From assembly GCA_963281255.1 (NCBI GenBank), contig OY725495.1, forward strand, positions 4,340,001-4,404,000: a DNA stretch of 64,000 nucleotides. Reading direction: 5' to 3'. The notes below the pieces were generated by a model. It did no database searches. It was not told the DNA's origin and saw nothing but the letters and a program-made list of their open reading frames with translations. The translations under genes and the position numbers were made by a program. Within the stretch, counting starts at the first letter, position 1, and the number at the start of each line of letters is the position of its first letter. Shown piece by piece: positions 1 to 10,614 of the stretch. The stretch is from Aphrocallistes beatrix (Eukaryota; Porifera; Hexactinellida; Sceptrulophora; Aphrocallistidae).

Positions 1-272
1 TTGTTATACTTGATGACTCTATGAGTCAGTTCCACGTCACAATATAATATAGACTCATTGAATCGCTCAGTCTCATGAGCATCGAACGACTGAAATTTTG
101 AATGTTCGAGCTATCATTTCTATTCCGATATTTCAATAATTATAGTGGCTCATGACATTGAAATACACATAGTACATACATCGCATCATAATTTAACAAT
201 GGAAATAGATTAAGAATAATAAAATACGAGAATTTAAACAAGAAACATTTAGGGAGCAAATAATCTACATAA
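1..272. other. 3' flank of TRAF copy 1 (shared intergenic block)
   Basis: This stretch is a diverged copy of the flank found downstream of most TRAF copies. It carries the palindromic GACTCTATGAGTC motif, the phrase ATCGCTCAGTCTCATGAGCAT and, close to the gene, AAGAAACATTTAG. No separate gene is seen. Confidence 0.6.
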
Positions 273-1532
273 CTAAAAGTAAATAATTTTGAGAAATCGA
301 ACTGTAATCTCCAACTCCAAACTGTTTGATTCAATGAACTCTTTCAAATCTGTAGAGAGAGGAATTGAAGCTATTTCAGGACATGACTGGGCATATTGCT
401 CTTTAGATAAAGCTATCAGAGGACTGTTGAAGATCAGAGAATTCTTGATGTCTCTATGACAAACCACCCGTGTGATGAAAATAGCTTTGAAAGGCCATTC
501 TAACGAATCATAATTATCTCCTCTTATAGGATTGAATAGAATCATAAAACTATGAGAATCAGAAGAATGAAAGAAATTAAATCTATAACCTGCAACTACA
601 CGTAAACCAGAAAAGCTATTAATGTTACGACTGCGTTGAGGTTGAAACTTCTTAACAAATCCACTTATAATCCACCTCTTCACTTTATTTTCATGTCTCA
701 CCTGAACATTTTCTTCCAAAGATTCGATTTTTCTGTCTTTAATTTTCAGTTCATTTTTCAAAGATTTGACTTCTTTTTCAAGTAATTCAAACTTTTCATC
801 GAAAGCAGTGAGTTTCAGTTCTGTATGTAATAGTCTATTCTCTTCCAAATGTTGTTTCAAACCTCGTCGTTTCAACCCCACCACTTCACACCTGTACTTC
901 TCATACGGACACACAACTGACTCTTCAGAACACTCACTCTCGAGATGAAACAAAATATTCTCGCGAAGCATACGTGTCCCACATCCCAATTCACACAACA
1001 CGAATACCTTCCCACACACCTTCACATGCTCTACCATCTCACACACCTTATGCACTCCCGAACAGTGCAAACACGCCTCTTCACGTTGGGAGCATTCCTC
1101 CCGCACGTGCCTTCTCATCTCATCACGTGTTGTCACAACGCCACACAACATCTGACACGACTCATACACGTGACCACATGTAGTCAGGTGATTTTCCACA
1201 ATCTCCAGCCTACCCAACCACTCACAGCCTCGCTTGGATAAGGGACAGGCACACTTCAATGATAGAATTGTGTTATGGACGTTTTCATTTGGAATGGTTT
1301 GTTCATCTTCTCGCTTACAACAAACGCAAAACTGTCTTCCATTGCTGGAAATCGATGTGTCTTTCATTATTCCATTACATTTCGAACATTTGTAGATAGC
1401 TCCTTCTCTCTCAGAAAGGTTTTCGGTTAGAATTTCACTTCTGTATCCTCCCAATGAACCTCCCTCTAGCTTAACTCGACATAACTCAGTCCCTGTCTCA
1501 GGTTCTAACGGTACACTTGTTCTTGTTGCCAT
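273..1532 (-). CDS. TRAF-like protein, copy 1 (half-RING, TRAF zinc fingers, coiled coil, MATH)
   Basis: Single-exon ORF of 419 codons ending in TAG. The start is the ATG at 1532-1530; the codon before it is TTG. A RING-like motif has Cys49/Cys52 and Cys69/Cys72 but lacks the Cys-His pair and the last CxxC of a true RING. Residues about 94-235 form Cys/His-rich TRAF-type zinc fingers, about 237-290 a coiled coil, and about 295-410 a divergent MATH/TRAF-C domain with a GYRF motif and an LEWPFKAIFITRVV core. TRAF proteins normally link receptors to NF-kB or JNK signalling as trimeric cytosolic adaptors; without a complete RING, ubiquitin-ligase activity is doubtful. This copy has slightly more zinc-finger substitutions than most (for example MLRENILFHLES). 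Confidence 0.85.
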   Translation of the reverse strand: MATRTSVPLEPETGTELCRVKLEGGSLGGYRSEILTENLSEREGAIYKCSKCNGIMKDTSISSNGRQFCVCCKREDEQTIPNENVHNTILSLKCACPLSKRGCEWLGRLEIVENHLTTCGHVYESCQMLCGVVTTRDEMRRHVREECSQREEACLHCSGVHKVCEMVEHVKVCGKVFVLCELGCGTRMLRENILFHLESECSEESVVCPYEKYRCEVVGLKRRGLKQHLEENRLLHTELKLTAFDEKFELLEKEVKSLKNELKIKDRKIESLEENVQVRHENKVKRWIISGFVKKFQPQRSRNINSFSGLRVVAGYRFNFFHSSDSHSFMILFNPIRGDNYDSLEWPFKAIFITRVVCHRDIKNSLIFNSPLIALSKEQYAQSCPEIASIPLSTDLKEFIESNSLELEITVRFLKIIYF

Positions 1533-1574
1533 CAATATCAGTTCAATTACAAATGAAAATCAATTCTCTAAATG

Positions 1575-1584
1575 CTATTTATGG
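1575..1584 (-). promoter_or_regulatory. TATA-like box of TRAF copy 1
   Basis: Minus strand reads CATAAATAGC, about 45 nt before the ATG. Most paralogs have TATAAATAGC, so this box carries one change. Confidence 0.5.
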
Positions 1585-1898
1585 AAAATAGATTAGATAC
1601 TATACATACTTACTTTCAAGATAATTTGAAATTAGATATGGTAAGACTTATTGAATTAACTACATATTGAGTATGATTATAATTTGTCTAAACAAGTACC
1701 AGATATTGTTTATGACATCCCATGAATTTCATTAAAATGTTTAGGATTCCACGGACTAATAAATACAATTTTAATGCAATCTAACAGCATTGAAATGATA
1801 GCCCAAATCATTTATTCGAATTTAAAGTGGAAAAAATATAGTTGTGAATAAGTATGATGGTGAATAAGTATGATAGAAATCATTCAATCATATCCCAA
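1585..1898. other. TRAF copy 1 upstream intergenic DNA
   Basis: AT-rich flank. The first about 70 bp match other TRAF upstream regions (TACTTACTTTCAAGAT phrase). Nothing else is recognised. Confidence 0.5.
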
Positions 1899-2290
1899 AC
1901 AAGCGCGCTTCGCTTGCTTGCGCTGCGCGACCAGCGGACACATTGTGTCCGCTAGAGGCTCCCTTCGGTCGCCTAGGGTCACATTGGTTAATTATAAGGG
2001 AGATAGCATCTCTAAATATGTCTGTCCTACTATTATTATCTATATCACACGAAAAATCACCAAATTTATCAATTTTTAAAATTTTGATGACTAATGATGA
2101 CGTCATAACAGAGTGATGAGTCATCATTTTTTGATGATAGTTGCATCATATATGAGGTATGTTAGTATACAGATTCTATTAAAATTTCAGCCTTCTATCT
2201 CTTATAATGGCTGAGTTATGCTCGAATAACTGTATTGCTTAACTTTGAAAAATGTGACAATGACGTCATAATTCCATGATGAGTCGACAT
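1899..2290 (+). repeat. Dispersed repeat family R1, copy 1
   Basis: About 390 bp that reappears in reverse complement at 28048-28435, with short pieces at 18809-18838 and 43855-43926. It begins with a GC-rich run of nested palindromes (AAGCGCGCTT, GCGGACACATTGTGTCCGC, GGCTCCCTTCGGTCGCC). It continues into an AT-rich body with TGACGTCA palindromes and ends at ATGATGAGTCGACAT. No coding capacity is seen. It is probably a non-autonomous mobile repeat; the class is unknown. Confidence 0.7.
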
Positions 2291-2364
2291 TTTTGTCTGA
2301 GCTCAGAACTTACTGGAGCCATAGCCAAAATAGTTCCACATGCCAAAAATCAGCAGATATACGT

Positions 2365-2388
2365 GTATATATATATATATATATATAT
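2365..2388. repeat. (TA)n microsatellite
   Basis: Uninterrupted TA dinucleotide run between the R1 repeat and MKS1 copy A. Confidence 0.9.
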
Positions 2389-2624
2389 CTCTTTTAAATG
2401 GAGCTAGATTTTTTGCTAACTCACTTCCGGTCATTTTGGGTGGGGAAGCCTTAGAAGTGTGGGGTCTTTGCTATAAATAGAAATGACTCCAGGTAATCAA
2501 ACGGATATATATTAATCGAGTTTTAATAGTAAGGATTATCACATTATAATAGATCAGTAATGAGTAATGAATAGGAAATGATGCTTGTTAGAATTTCTAA
2601 TTCTGAGAATGGAACTGTTCAGTT

Positions 2625-4007
2625 TCAGGATTCATTCTCGTGAATAGACTTCTGCACTATAACCTGAATTCTCATCTCGATGTGTCCAGATGTCTCAGAT
2701 CTCCATCCTAGCTTACTCACCACTCCATCTTCAAATTCGAGTGGCAGTCCAACTCTGTCCAGCTTTCCTAACGCGGGGGAAACATCGACAAAATACTCAC
2801 TCAACTCTTCCCATTTACTTCTAGGCGCCAAACGCCATGTGCTCACACTCTTAGTGGACATTCCAGGCGCCAGTTTCAGTGACAACCAACCGTAACCCAA
2901 ACTCAAATGCCGGTTCCACCAATCCAAGCAATTCACTTCCAATAGAAGAATGGGATTGTGAGAGGTGTGAACTTCTGAACATTTCATAGGCGCCTTTAAC
3001 TCATATTCGAATAAATGACCAATGTTAATTGGTGGGAGAGAATTAGGAGAGAAAATGGACCAAACACTGAATGGAGATGAAGCTTGGTTTGTAAAACTTT
3101 CTTCTTTCTCGCCTGAAACCAATTCAAAAGCTCCTGACAAATCCAACTTGTACCTCACATACAGAGATGATGTAGGGAAACCATGGCAACAGGATATCTC
3201 TCCAAGAATGTGATAAATAGCTTCATCACTCTCTAAATCAGCACTACCAAACATTCCATCTCCAACTGCCCTTGATAGAGATCTGTTTTGTCGCTCAAAC
3301 AATTCATTCACGATATGTTCCTATCTCTCCACATCTCTCATGGTTGGAGGTGTGGAGTCATTGCTGATTCTGAACTCCCAATTGTCTCCCACTGAATTCT
3401 CCATTCGAACCCATCTCTCTGAGAAATCCGGGACCACTCTCACAACTCCTTCTTCCACGAGAGTAACGGTACACAGCACAGACTCGTCTGGTTTCGTAGC
3501 TTCCTTTCTCCTCAAATCGGACATTACGTACATTTTCATCTTTTCATCTTTCTCTTCTGTTTTTGTGGGTAGATTGGTGATTGGATTTGTATCTGGTTTG
3601 GAATGTGAAGTTGTTCTCCTCGTTTTAGACATTTTTCGTGTATTCAGTTTCTCATCTGTTAGAATATTTGAATTTACTCCCGTCACGTCATCAAAATAAT
3701 CGACATCTGTGTAGGAGAATAGTCGACCGTTTGGTCTTGTTCCAGTCTCTCTCATTTCTACGATTCTAGCGTGGTAGTTGTGAGCTAGAGGAGTGAAACA
3801 ATATCTTTCATCGCTATACAACTCCTCTTCATACTGACTGAACACCTTTTCTTGCCATTTGAAATGCCAAGTTTCAGATTCTGGTTGGTAAATGTTATCT
3901 GAGACATTTTGTTGTTGGTTTTGGAGAGAGAAGAGAGGAGACAATCTTCTGAGTTCTATTTTCATAACGAAATTTTTGAGATCTCCTTTGAAGTGATACA
4001 GTGCCAT
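2625..4007 (-). pseudogene. MKS1-like: MKS1-like B9-domain gene, copy A, interrupted by in-frame TAG
   Basis: An intronless reading frame of 460 codons resembling Meckel syndrome protein 1, a B9-domain component of the ciliary transition zone. The N-terminal half has WQEKVFSQYEEELY and GRLFSYTDVDYF, which resemble the matching human MKS1 segments. The C-terminal half is the B9 domain, with CLDWWNRHLSLGYGW and SETSGHIEMRIQV. Codon 229, a Glu codon in copy E, is TAG here (3321-3323), splitting the frame in two. The reading frame then stays open to the normal TGA. The only start-like codon right after the stop is GTG, so independent translation of the second half is doubtful. It lies between TRAF copies 1 and 2. 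Confidence 0.85.
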
Positions 4008-4033
4008 ACTTAGCTAATGAATCTATGTGCAAT

Positions 4034-4043
4034 GAATTTATAG
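4034..4043 (-). promoter_or_regulatory. TATA-like box of MKS1 copy A
   Basis: Minus strand reads CTATAAATTC about 30 nt upstream of the ATG at 4007. The MKS1 copies have equivalent boxes (CTATAAAATC at copy E). Confidence 0.45.
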
Positions 4044-4958
4044 AAAAGTATTTAAACTCTGTTGCAGACACAGTTGGTTATTGATTCAATGCATAAATCC
4101 CGCCTAAGACTAGGATCATTGCTTACTCATTTTCGGTTAATTTTATGTGGGAAAGTTATATAAAAGAGGGTAGTTACTAAAAATAGAAAATACCTCAACT
4201 TGGGTTTCGAAAAGAATAATCTAGAATATAGGACACACGCAGTATATATTTAGGAATGAACTCAATTTTTTGTGGATTTTATCTATTATTGTGTGTAACG
4301 TTATCAGTACTTGTGAGCTAGTAATAGTTGATAGTACGTATTTAAATTCAATAAATTCACGATAAATCGAATTACAGTGCTTTCATTATTAATAGCTTTT
4401 TAAGAAAACATAATTTGAACCAAATAGTGCATTGTTTGAGAGAGATTGCCTCTTTTATTTTGTTTAGAATTCAATCAGTCTCATAAGATGACTTGATTCA
4501 CACATTGAATAAGATACTTAGTCAATTGAATTGCAGAAAGTGCAAACACTCGTTTTAAATGTAAATACAAACAAGCAAAAATTACACCAATTACAGTAAT
4601 GGTAACCAGCTATCGAATAATCTCCCCTCCTCTCCCAAAGAAGTTACAAAAATATTTATGCTAGCAGAATAGAATACTTGGTATAATCAATACAAATGGA
4701 TATTGTATCTGGTATTCGATGGTCGTTACCTTTAGCATTGAATTCTCGTTTTGATCAAGATTTAGACCTGCTGACATGAGTACACATGTTACGATAATTA
4801 TACTCACATATCAGAGTGATTTATAATGACATTAAATATTATCTACGTTATATCATAATTATGGCTCGAATAGAATCAAAATGCATTAAGAAAGAAAGTA
4901 GAAATACATAAATGCAAACAAGAAACATTTAGGAATAAAATAATGTATGCAATTAGGA
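4044..4958. other. MKS1-A 5' flank plus TRAF copy 2 3' flank
   Basis: The first about 600 bp match the flanks upstream of the other MKS1 copies. From about 4660 the sequence is the TRAF downstream block (GCTAGCAGAATAGAATA, then GGATATTGTATCTGG and TCGATGGTCGTTACC). No ORF resembling a known protein is present. Confidence 0.6.
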
Positions 4959-6278
4959 TTAAATATTTTTGAGAATTCGAACTGTAACCTCCAACTCCAA
5001 ACTGTCTGATTTAATGAACTCCTTCAAATCTGTAGAGCGAGGAATTGAAGCTACTCTATGACATGAAAAAATACCTGTATATTGCTCTTTAGATACAACT
5101 ATCAGAGGACTTTTGAAGATCAGAGAATTCTTGATGTCTCTATGACAAATCACTCGTGTGATAAAAATAGCTTTGAAAGGCCATTCTAATGAATCATAAC
5201 CATTTCCACTTCTAGCATCGAAATAAATTATAAAATTAAGAGCATCAGAAGAATGAACCAACTTAAATCTATAACCAGCAACTACATAATAATCACCAGA
5301 CAAGGTATAGTTGAGTTGAGGCATAAACTTCTTTCTAAAATCACTAATAGTCCACTTTACTTTACTTTCATGTCTGATCTGAACATCTTCTTTCAATGAT
5401 ATGATTTCATTCTCCAAAGATTCGACTTTTCTTTCAAGTAATTCATTCTTTTTCACAACTTTACCAAGAATTAATTGACTTTCTTCAAACTTTTCATCGA
5501 AAGCAGCGAGTTTCAGTTCAGTGTGTGTACGCCAATTCTCCTCCAAATGTTGTTTCAACTCTCGCCGTTTCAACCCCACCACTTCACACCTGTACTTCTC
5601 ATACGGACACACAACTGACTCTTCAGAACACTCACTCGAGAGATGAAACAAAATACTCTCGCGACGCACACGTGTCCCACATCCCAATTCACACAACACG
5701 AATACCTTCCCACACACCTTCACATGCTCTACCATCTCACACACCTTATGCACTCCCGAACAGTGCAAACACGCCTCTTCACGTTGGGAGCATTCCTCCC
5801 GCACGTGCCTTCCCATCTCATCACGTGTTGTCACAACGCCACACAACAGCTGACACGACTCATACACGTGACCACATGTAGTCAGGTGATTTTCCAAAAT
5901 CTCCAGCCTACCTAACCACTCACAGCCTCGCTTGGATAAGGGACAGGCACACTTTAATGATAGAATTGTGTTACGGACGTTTACATTCGGACTCATCTGT
6001 TCATCTTCTCGCTTGCAACCAACGCACAGCTGTTTTCCTTTGTTGGAAATCGATGCGTCTTTCATTATTCCATTACATCTCGTACATTTGTAGATAGCTA
6101 TTTCTCTCTCAGAAAGGTTTTCGGTTAGAATATCACTTCTGTATCCTCCCAATGAACCTCCCTCTAGCTTAACTCGACATAACTCAGTCCCTGTCTCAGG
6201 TTCTAACGGTACACTTGTTCTTGTTGCCTTTGATTTTAGCTGTACTGTACACAAACCACTTTTCTCTAAAATATACAT
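4959..6278 (-). CDS. TRAF-like protein, copy 2, with alternative N-terminus
   Basis: ORF of 439 codons with the family architecture. The family start ATG is AAG here (minus strand AAATCAAAGGCAACA), so the chosen start is an in-frame ATG at 6278, which adds MYILEKSGLCTVQLKSK before ATRTSVPLEPE. A TATA-like box lies about 40 nt upstream of that ATG, which supports it. The upstream region differs from most TRAF copies and matches only copy 14. The coiled coil has extra heptads (EESQLILGKVVKKNELLE). The MATH segment is of the SCHRVASIPRSTDL type shared with copies 7 and 8. Confidence 0.8.
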   Translation of the reverse strand: MYILEKSGLCTVQLKSKATRTSVPLEPETGTELCRVKLEGGSLGGYRSDILTENLSEREIAIYKCTRCNGIMKDASISNKGKQLCVGCKREDEQMSPNVNVRNTILSLKCACPLSKRGCEWLGRLEILENHLTTCGHVYESCQLLCGVVTTRDEMGRHVREECSQREEACLHCSGVHKVCEMVEHVKVCGKVFVLCELGCGTRVRRESILFHLSSECSEESVVCPYEKYRCEVVGLKRRELKQHLEENWRTHTELKLAAFDEKFEESQLILGKVVKKNELLERKVESLENEIISLKEDVQIRHESKVKWTISDFRKKFMPQLNYTLSGDYYVVAGYRFKLVHSSDALNFIIYFDARSGNGYDSLEWPFKAIFITRVICHRDIKNSLIFKSPLIVVSKEQYTGIFSCHRVASIPRSTDLKEFIKSDSLELEVTVRILKNI

Positions 6279-6311
6279 AAATATAAATCATTCAAAATAT
6301 CAAATATTAGT

Positions 6312-6324
6312 GCTGTTTATATAC
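6312..6324 (-). promoter_or_regulatory. TATA box of TRAF copy 2
   Basis: Minus strand reads GTATATAAACAGC. The corresponding box in copy 14 is GTATACAAACAGC, one base weaker. Confidence 0.5.
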
Positions 6325-6776
6325 CCAAAAAAGATGTTATAACTTTGCTCAGTTCAAAAACGAAATTCCAAATGCTATTTAGTATTTTAGAGTTAAGTTT
6401 TGATTAATTCATTGATAGTTCATGAATTAATTAACTGGTTTGAAACCATAAAGATTTAATAACAAGGATCAAAGGAGTTTGTTGCTAGGGCTTTTTATTT
6501 GTACAATAGTAAACGCAAAAATGTTACAACAGTAATAATTAATAACTTCATTGGGTGAACATTGGATCTATGGGGTGTGCATGCACGAAATTGACAGGGA
6601 TTAGTGTGTGCAATGTGCAACAATATCTTATACTACATTGTATTCGTGTTGAATTCAGGATCTACGATAGCAAATGTAACACAATATTATAAGAGTCCAC
6701 TGTTTATTAATAATTTGGGAAATATTAACTCACGAGTGAATTGGTCAGCAGTACAATTTTGGTCCTAAATCCCTAC
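6325..6776. other. Duplicated spacer between TRAF copy 2 and Tudor copy 1
   Basis: Closely matches 53805-54251 between TRAF copy 14 and Tudor copy 3. This shows that TRAF and Tudor exons were duplicated as one segment. No gene is seen in it. Confidence 0.7.
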
Positions 6777-8012
6777 CTGGACTCTTAACATCGCTGATGT
6801 ACACACTTTTCTGAGCATAGCTCTTTATGTCTGAGTTTTGTATGCTCTTCTTTGCGACTGGCTTGGCGTATCCAGATGTGATGAGGACGTGAGCAATGTT
6901 GAGTCTGGTCTGAGGGTCAGACAGAGAGACGTAGAAGTTCCCATCCTCTGACTTGTTCAGGAAGGTACAGCGCAGTATTTTGTTAAAAGTCAATGTTTGG
7001 AATAGCTGGCAGGCTTCCATCGGCCAGTTCTCCTGATAAGAAATAATATTTCAAAAATTAACAAATAAGACAATAAGATTGACAGGATATGATCGAGTAT
7101 ATGTGTAGAAAACTGTTCTTGTGTAACTTAAAGTATTTTGCAACGATTGTTGTCAATCAGGTATAGCTTACAAGTGTCAATTGAAACTTACTTATAATGT
7201 ACAATTGTTCGAATAAGCAACAGTTGTGACCAACCTTTCCCTTACGTACTCTAAAAAATTCCGATTACCAAGCAAAAGTTTCTGTACGTTTGTATCAATA
7301 ATGGCTACAGGATTAAATAATTGCATCGATCTCCCAAGTTACTCACCTGAGAAGCAACCTCCACCAGGCTGCACTTGATAGCTTGTCCTGGTAGAGTGTA
7401 GAAGTCAGGATGCAATAGTTTGATGTCATTCACTGTTTTAGTTTCAGAATTCCCGAAGTCTACGTACTGGACTACCACTTCATTCTTTGACACGTCTACT
7501 ACCTTGGCTCGGTACCACATGTTGTCGTGAGAGAATCGAGTGCAGCACACAGCACCTATCAAAGAACAAACTCTAAATGCTCACTGGACGAGTTAGTGGT
7601 CCCTACATTTCATGGACAGATTAGCCCGTTGGGACACATCGAAACCTTTCAACCAATAATTGACTAGACAGTGTGATGGCATGTGGCATATGTCACGATC
7701 AAGCATTCTATTTGGTGGTGTGAGCTCAGTATACAAGTCTTGTTGAAAATGATGCTCACCTACGACTATGCTTGTGGGTGTAACCTTTTTGAGTTCCTTC
7801 TCGCTGAGACTGGAGTAGTGCTGGTTGATCTGTTCGCTTAGATTTTGTAGCTTATCGTGAGAATTGTCAAACTGGACATAGAAGCTACCAGGGTTGTCTA
7901 GATGTGAGACCAAAACTTCCCTCGTGGTGTGAGGAGTGATGGCCATTTCGAATTCCGCTGGGATTTTGTCTTGAATCGAAACTAGAAAGCGTTCTAGGAG
8001 TTCGAGTTGATG
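6777..8012 (-). CDS. Tudor-domain gene, three internal exons, copy 1 (partial gene)
   Basis: Three minus-strand exons with good splice sites: 7760-8012 (acceptor CACCCATCAG, donor GTGAGC), 7347-7555 (acceptor TTTGATAG, donor GTGAGT) and 6777-7032 (acceptor TTCTTATCAG, donor GTAGGG). Exon phases join cleanly (a split Gly codon between the first two). The middle exon encodes a Tudor core (GAVCCTRFSHDNMWYRAKVV then VQYVDFGNSE), the aromatic methylarginine-binding fold of TDRD proteins in germline and piRNA bodies. The first and last exons look like flanking pieces of an extended Tudor (SN-like) module. No start or terminal exon is found nearby, so this may be an exon-cluster duplicate rather than a full gene. 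Confidence 0.7.
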
Positions 8013-9217
8013 CTGATGGGTGAATAAGATTTGTTATTTGTACATCAGAAATATATTAGCGTTCATAGCTATATACAGATAAGCCCGAAACGATTGAGGT
8101 AGAGATTGTAATAACAATTGAGCAGACCAGACGCAATTTTTTCCAAAACTATCGATGGTGGAGGGGGGCAAATACGAGTTTAAATTCTTGAGCCTCCACG
8201 TGGGTTCGGAATTATTGTCAAAATAATCATAAGGAGTTTAAATACTTTTGGAAAACTGTTTGTAAAGGATGGAAAGGTTAAATTGAATATTGAACTAAAC
8301 TCATCCGATTAATTTTCCTTTTTTTAATAGAATATAAGCAAATTAAAATTATTATTTATTTAATCTGCATTAAAAGTAATATTCCAATTGACGGGATATT
8401 TATTTACACACGAGTTTACATGATTATAATATTTTGGGAGGTATGCTCACAGAATTCGTCATCCAATCAAACAATTATTACAAATTACTTGATTAATCAG
8501 ATAATTCGGAGACAAAAGTCAATAAATTCTGAGTTACAACTCAATTCTAGTTTGTGACCAAATCAACGCCTGCATTATTCCGCAAGATAGAAGTGTATTT
8601 AGAGTTTTACACCGAAGAGATTTGAGTCTAAGTAAAAATAAAAACGTAAATCGTTTACATGTAACGTTGTTGTTATTTACTAATAAATCAACAATTAATG
8701 AAATTTTCAAAATAGAACACCATGATAATGCCTACTAGGGGCTGCACTAAAATATTTATGCTAGCAGATTAGAATATAGGCTGTAACCATTACAAAAGGA
8801 TACTGCATCAGGTATTTGATGGTCGTTATCCTACCATTTGTATTAGATTCTCCTTTTGTAAAATATAATGTTAATTCACACAGATCGCACTAATTAACGC
8901 GCTTAGCTTTCGTCAAATAACGCATTTTTGTATTAAATAATGCAAAATTAACGCGATTTCCAATAATCCTGAGGGAAATGCAGGCTATGACTCATCGAGT
9001 CGCTCAATCTCGTGAACATCTACTGACTCGTTTGAATTTTATTACGAACTATCACGTCTGTTCCGATGTTTCAGTAACTCACAAATCATAAAGTGACTCA
9101 TAATGACATTGAATCTATATTACATCCTAACTCGAATACAATGAAAATACAAAAGTAGAAATACTTAAAAGTAAACAAGAAACATTTATTAATCAAATAT
9201 AATTTACGTAAGTAAAA
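8013..9217. other. Intergenic: Tudor copy 1 flank and TRAF copy 3 3' flank
   Basis: The first about 400 bp show nothing recognisable. From about 8450 the DNA matches 55970-56570 and 18850-19480 (CAGACAAAAGTCAATAAATTC-like and ATGTAACGTTGTTGTTATTTAC phrases). It then becomes the common TRAF downstream block. No gene is supported. Confidence 0.5.
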
Positions 9218-10480
9218 TTAAATATTTTTGAGAATTCGAACTGTAACCTCCAACTCCAAACTGTCTGATTTAATGAACTCTTTTAAATCTGTAGAGAGAG
9301 GAATTAAAGCAATTTCATGATATGAACAGACATATTGCTCTTTAGATAAAACTATCAGAGAATTCTTGATATCTCTATGACAAACCACTAGTGTGATAAA
9401 AATAGCTTTGAAAGGCCATTCTAATAAACCATAAAAAACTGTACTAGGATAAATTTCAATTATAAAATTATGAACATCAGAAGAATGAGCCAAATTAAAT
9501 ATATAACCTGCAACTATATAGACATCAGAATAGCTACGGCGGAGATCAGGTTGATACTTCTGAACAAATCCACTTATAGTCCACCTCACTTTATTCTCAT
9601 GTCTGACCGGAAAATATTCCATCAATAACTTAATTTCATTATTTTTAATTTTAATTCTATTTTCCAAAGAATCTACCTTTTTTTCGAGCAACTCATTCTT
9701 ATTCACAACCATACCAAGAATTAATTGACTTTCTTCAAACTTTTCTTCCAAAGCGGTGAGTTTCAGTTCTGTGTGTAGACATCTATTCTCTTCCAAATGC
9801 TGTTTCAACTCTCGCCGTTTTAAACCCACCACTTCACACCTGTACTTCTCATACGGACACACAACTGACTCTTCAGAACACTCACTCGAGAGATGGAACA
9901 AAATACTCTCGCGACGCACACGTGTCCCACATCCCAATTCACACAACACGAATACCTTCCCACACACCTTCACATGCTCTACCATCTCACACACCTTATG
10001 CACTCCCGAACAGTGCAAACACGCCTCTTCACGTTGGGAGCATTCCTCCCGCACGTGCCTTCCCATCTCATCACGCGTTGTCACAACGCCACACAACAGC
10101 TGACACGACTCATACACGTGACCACATGTAGTCAGGTGATTTTCCACAATCTCCAGCCTACCCAACCACTCACAGCCTCGCTTGGATAAGGGACAGGCAC
10201 ACTTCAATGATAGAATTGTGTTACGGACGTTTTCATTTGGACTGATCAGTTCATTGATTTTTTTACAGTAAACACAAAATGATTCTCCATTTCTACTAAT
10301 AGAAGCGTCTTTCATTATTCCTTTACATCTCAGACACGTTAGCATGCAATTTTCTCTCTCAGAAAGGTTTTCGGTTAGAATATCACTTCTGTATCCTCCC
10401 AATGAATCTACTTCTAGCTTAACTCGACATAACTCAGTCCCTGTCTCAGGTCCTAACGGTACACTTGTTCTTGTTGCCAT
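9218..10480 (-). CDS. TRAF-like protein, copy 3
   Basis: Intact 420-codon single-exon ORF, ATG at 10480. The RING-like cassette is the LTCLRCKGIMKDASI type also used by copy 5, followed by an unusual FCVYCKKINELI. The N-terminal LGPETGTELC and VDSLGGYRS carry changes that are rare in the family. The zinc-finger block matches the family consensus. The coiled coil includes EESQLILGMVVNKNELLE, similar to copy 2. The MATH domain lacks the usual IFKSPLI stretch: NSLIVLSKEQY shows a six-residue deletion, which may shorten a surface loop. Confidence 0.85.
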   Translation of the reverse strand: MATRTSVPLGPETGTELCRVKLEVDSLGGYRSDILTENLSERENCMLTCLRCKGIMKDASISRNGESFCVYCKKINELISPNENVRNTILSLKCACPLSKRGCEWLGRLEIVENHLTTCGHVYESCQLLCGVVTTRDEMGRHVREECSQREEACLHCSGVHKVCEMVEHVKVCGKVFVLCELGCGTRVRRESILFHLSSECSEESVVCPYEKYRCEVVGLKRRELKQHLEENRCLHTELKLTALEEKFEESQLILGMVVNKNELLEKKVDSLENRIKIKNNEIKLLMEYFPVRHENKVRWTISGFVQKYQPDLRRSYSDVYIVAGYIFNLAHSSDVHNFIIEIYPSTVFYGLLEWPFKAIFITLVVCHRDIKNSLIVLSKEQYVCSYHEIALIPLSTDLKEFIKSDSLELEVTVRILKNI

Positions 10481-10521
10481 CAATATCAGTTTAATTAGAA
10501 ATGAATATCAATACTCTAAAT

Positions 10522-10532
10522 GCTATTTATAG
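10522..10532 (-). promoter_or_regulatory. TATA box of TRAF copy 3
   Basis: Minus strand reads CTATAAATAGC, 42 nt upstream of the ATG. Confidence 0.6.
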
Positions 10533-10614
10533 ACAAACATGTTTTGATAAGTATTACTCATACTTACTTTCAAGATATAATTTGAAATTAGATATGGTAA
10601 GACTCATTGAATTA

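Noticed and set aside
945..1241. Plus-strand 98-codon ORF repeated antisense to every TRAF zinc-finger block (with a 69-codon companion)
   Set aside because: It lies wholly antisense to the conserved zinc-finger coding sequence. It recurs only because that DNA is almost identical between copies, and its His/Thr-rich composition simply reflects the reverse of Cys/Val/Glu codons.
2625..3311. Separate 228-codon gene starting at VNELFERQ (second half of MKS1)
   Set aside because: The start would be GTG, not normal for animal genes, and alignment with intact copy E shows it is the same 460-codon gene.
3340..3699. Plus-strand 119- and 71-codon ORFs antisense to every MKS1 copy
   Set aside because: Shadows of the MKS1 frames. 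They change with the MKS1 copy and resemble no known protein.
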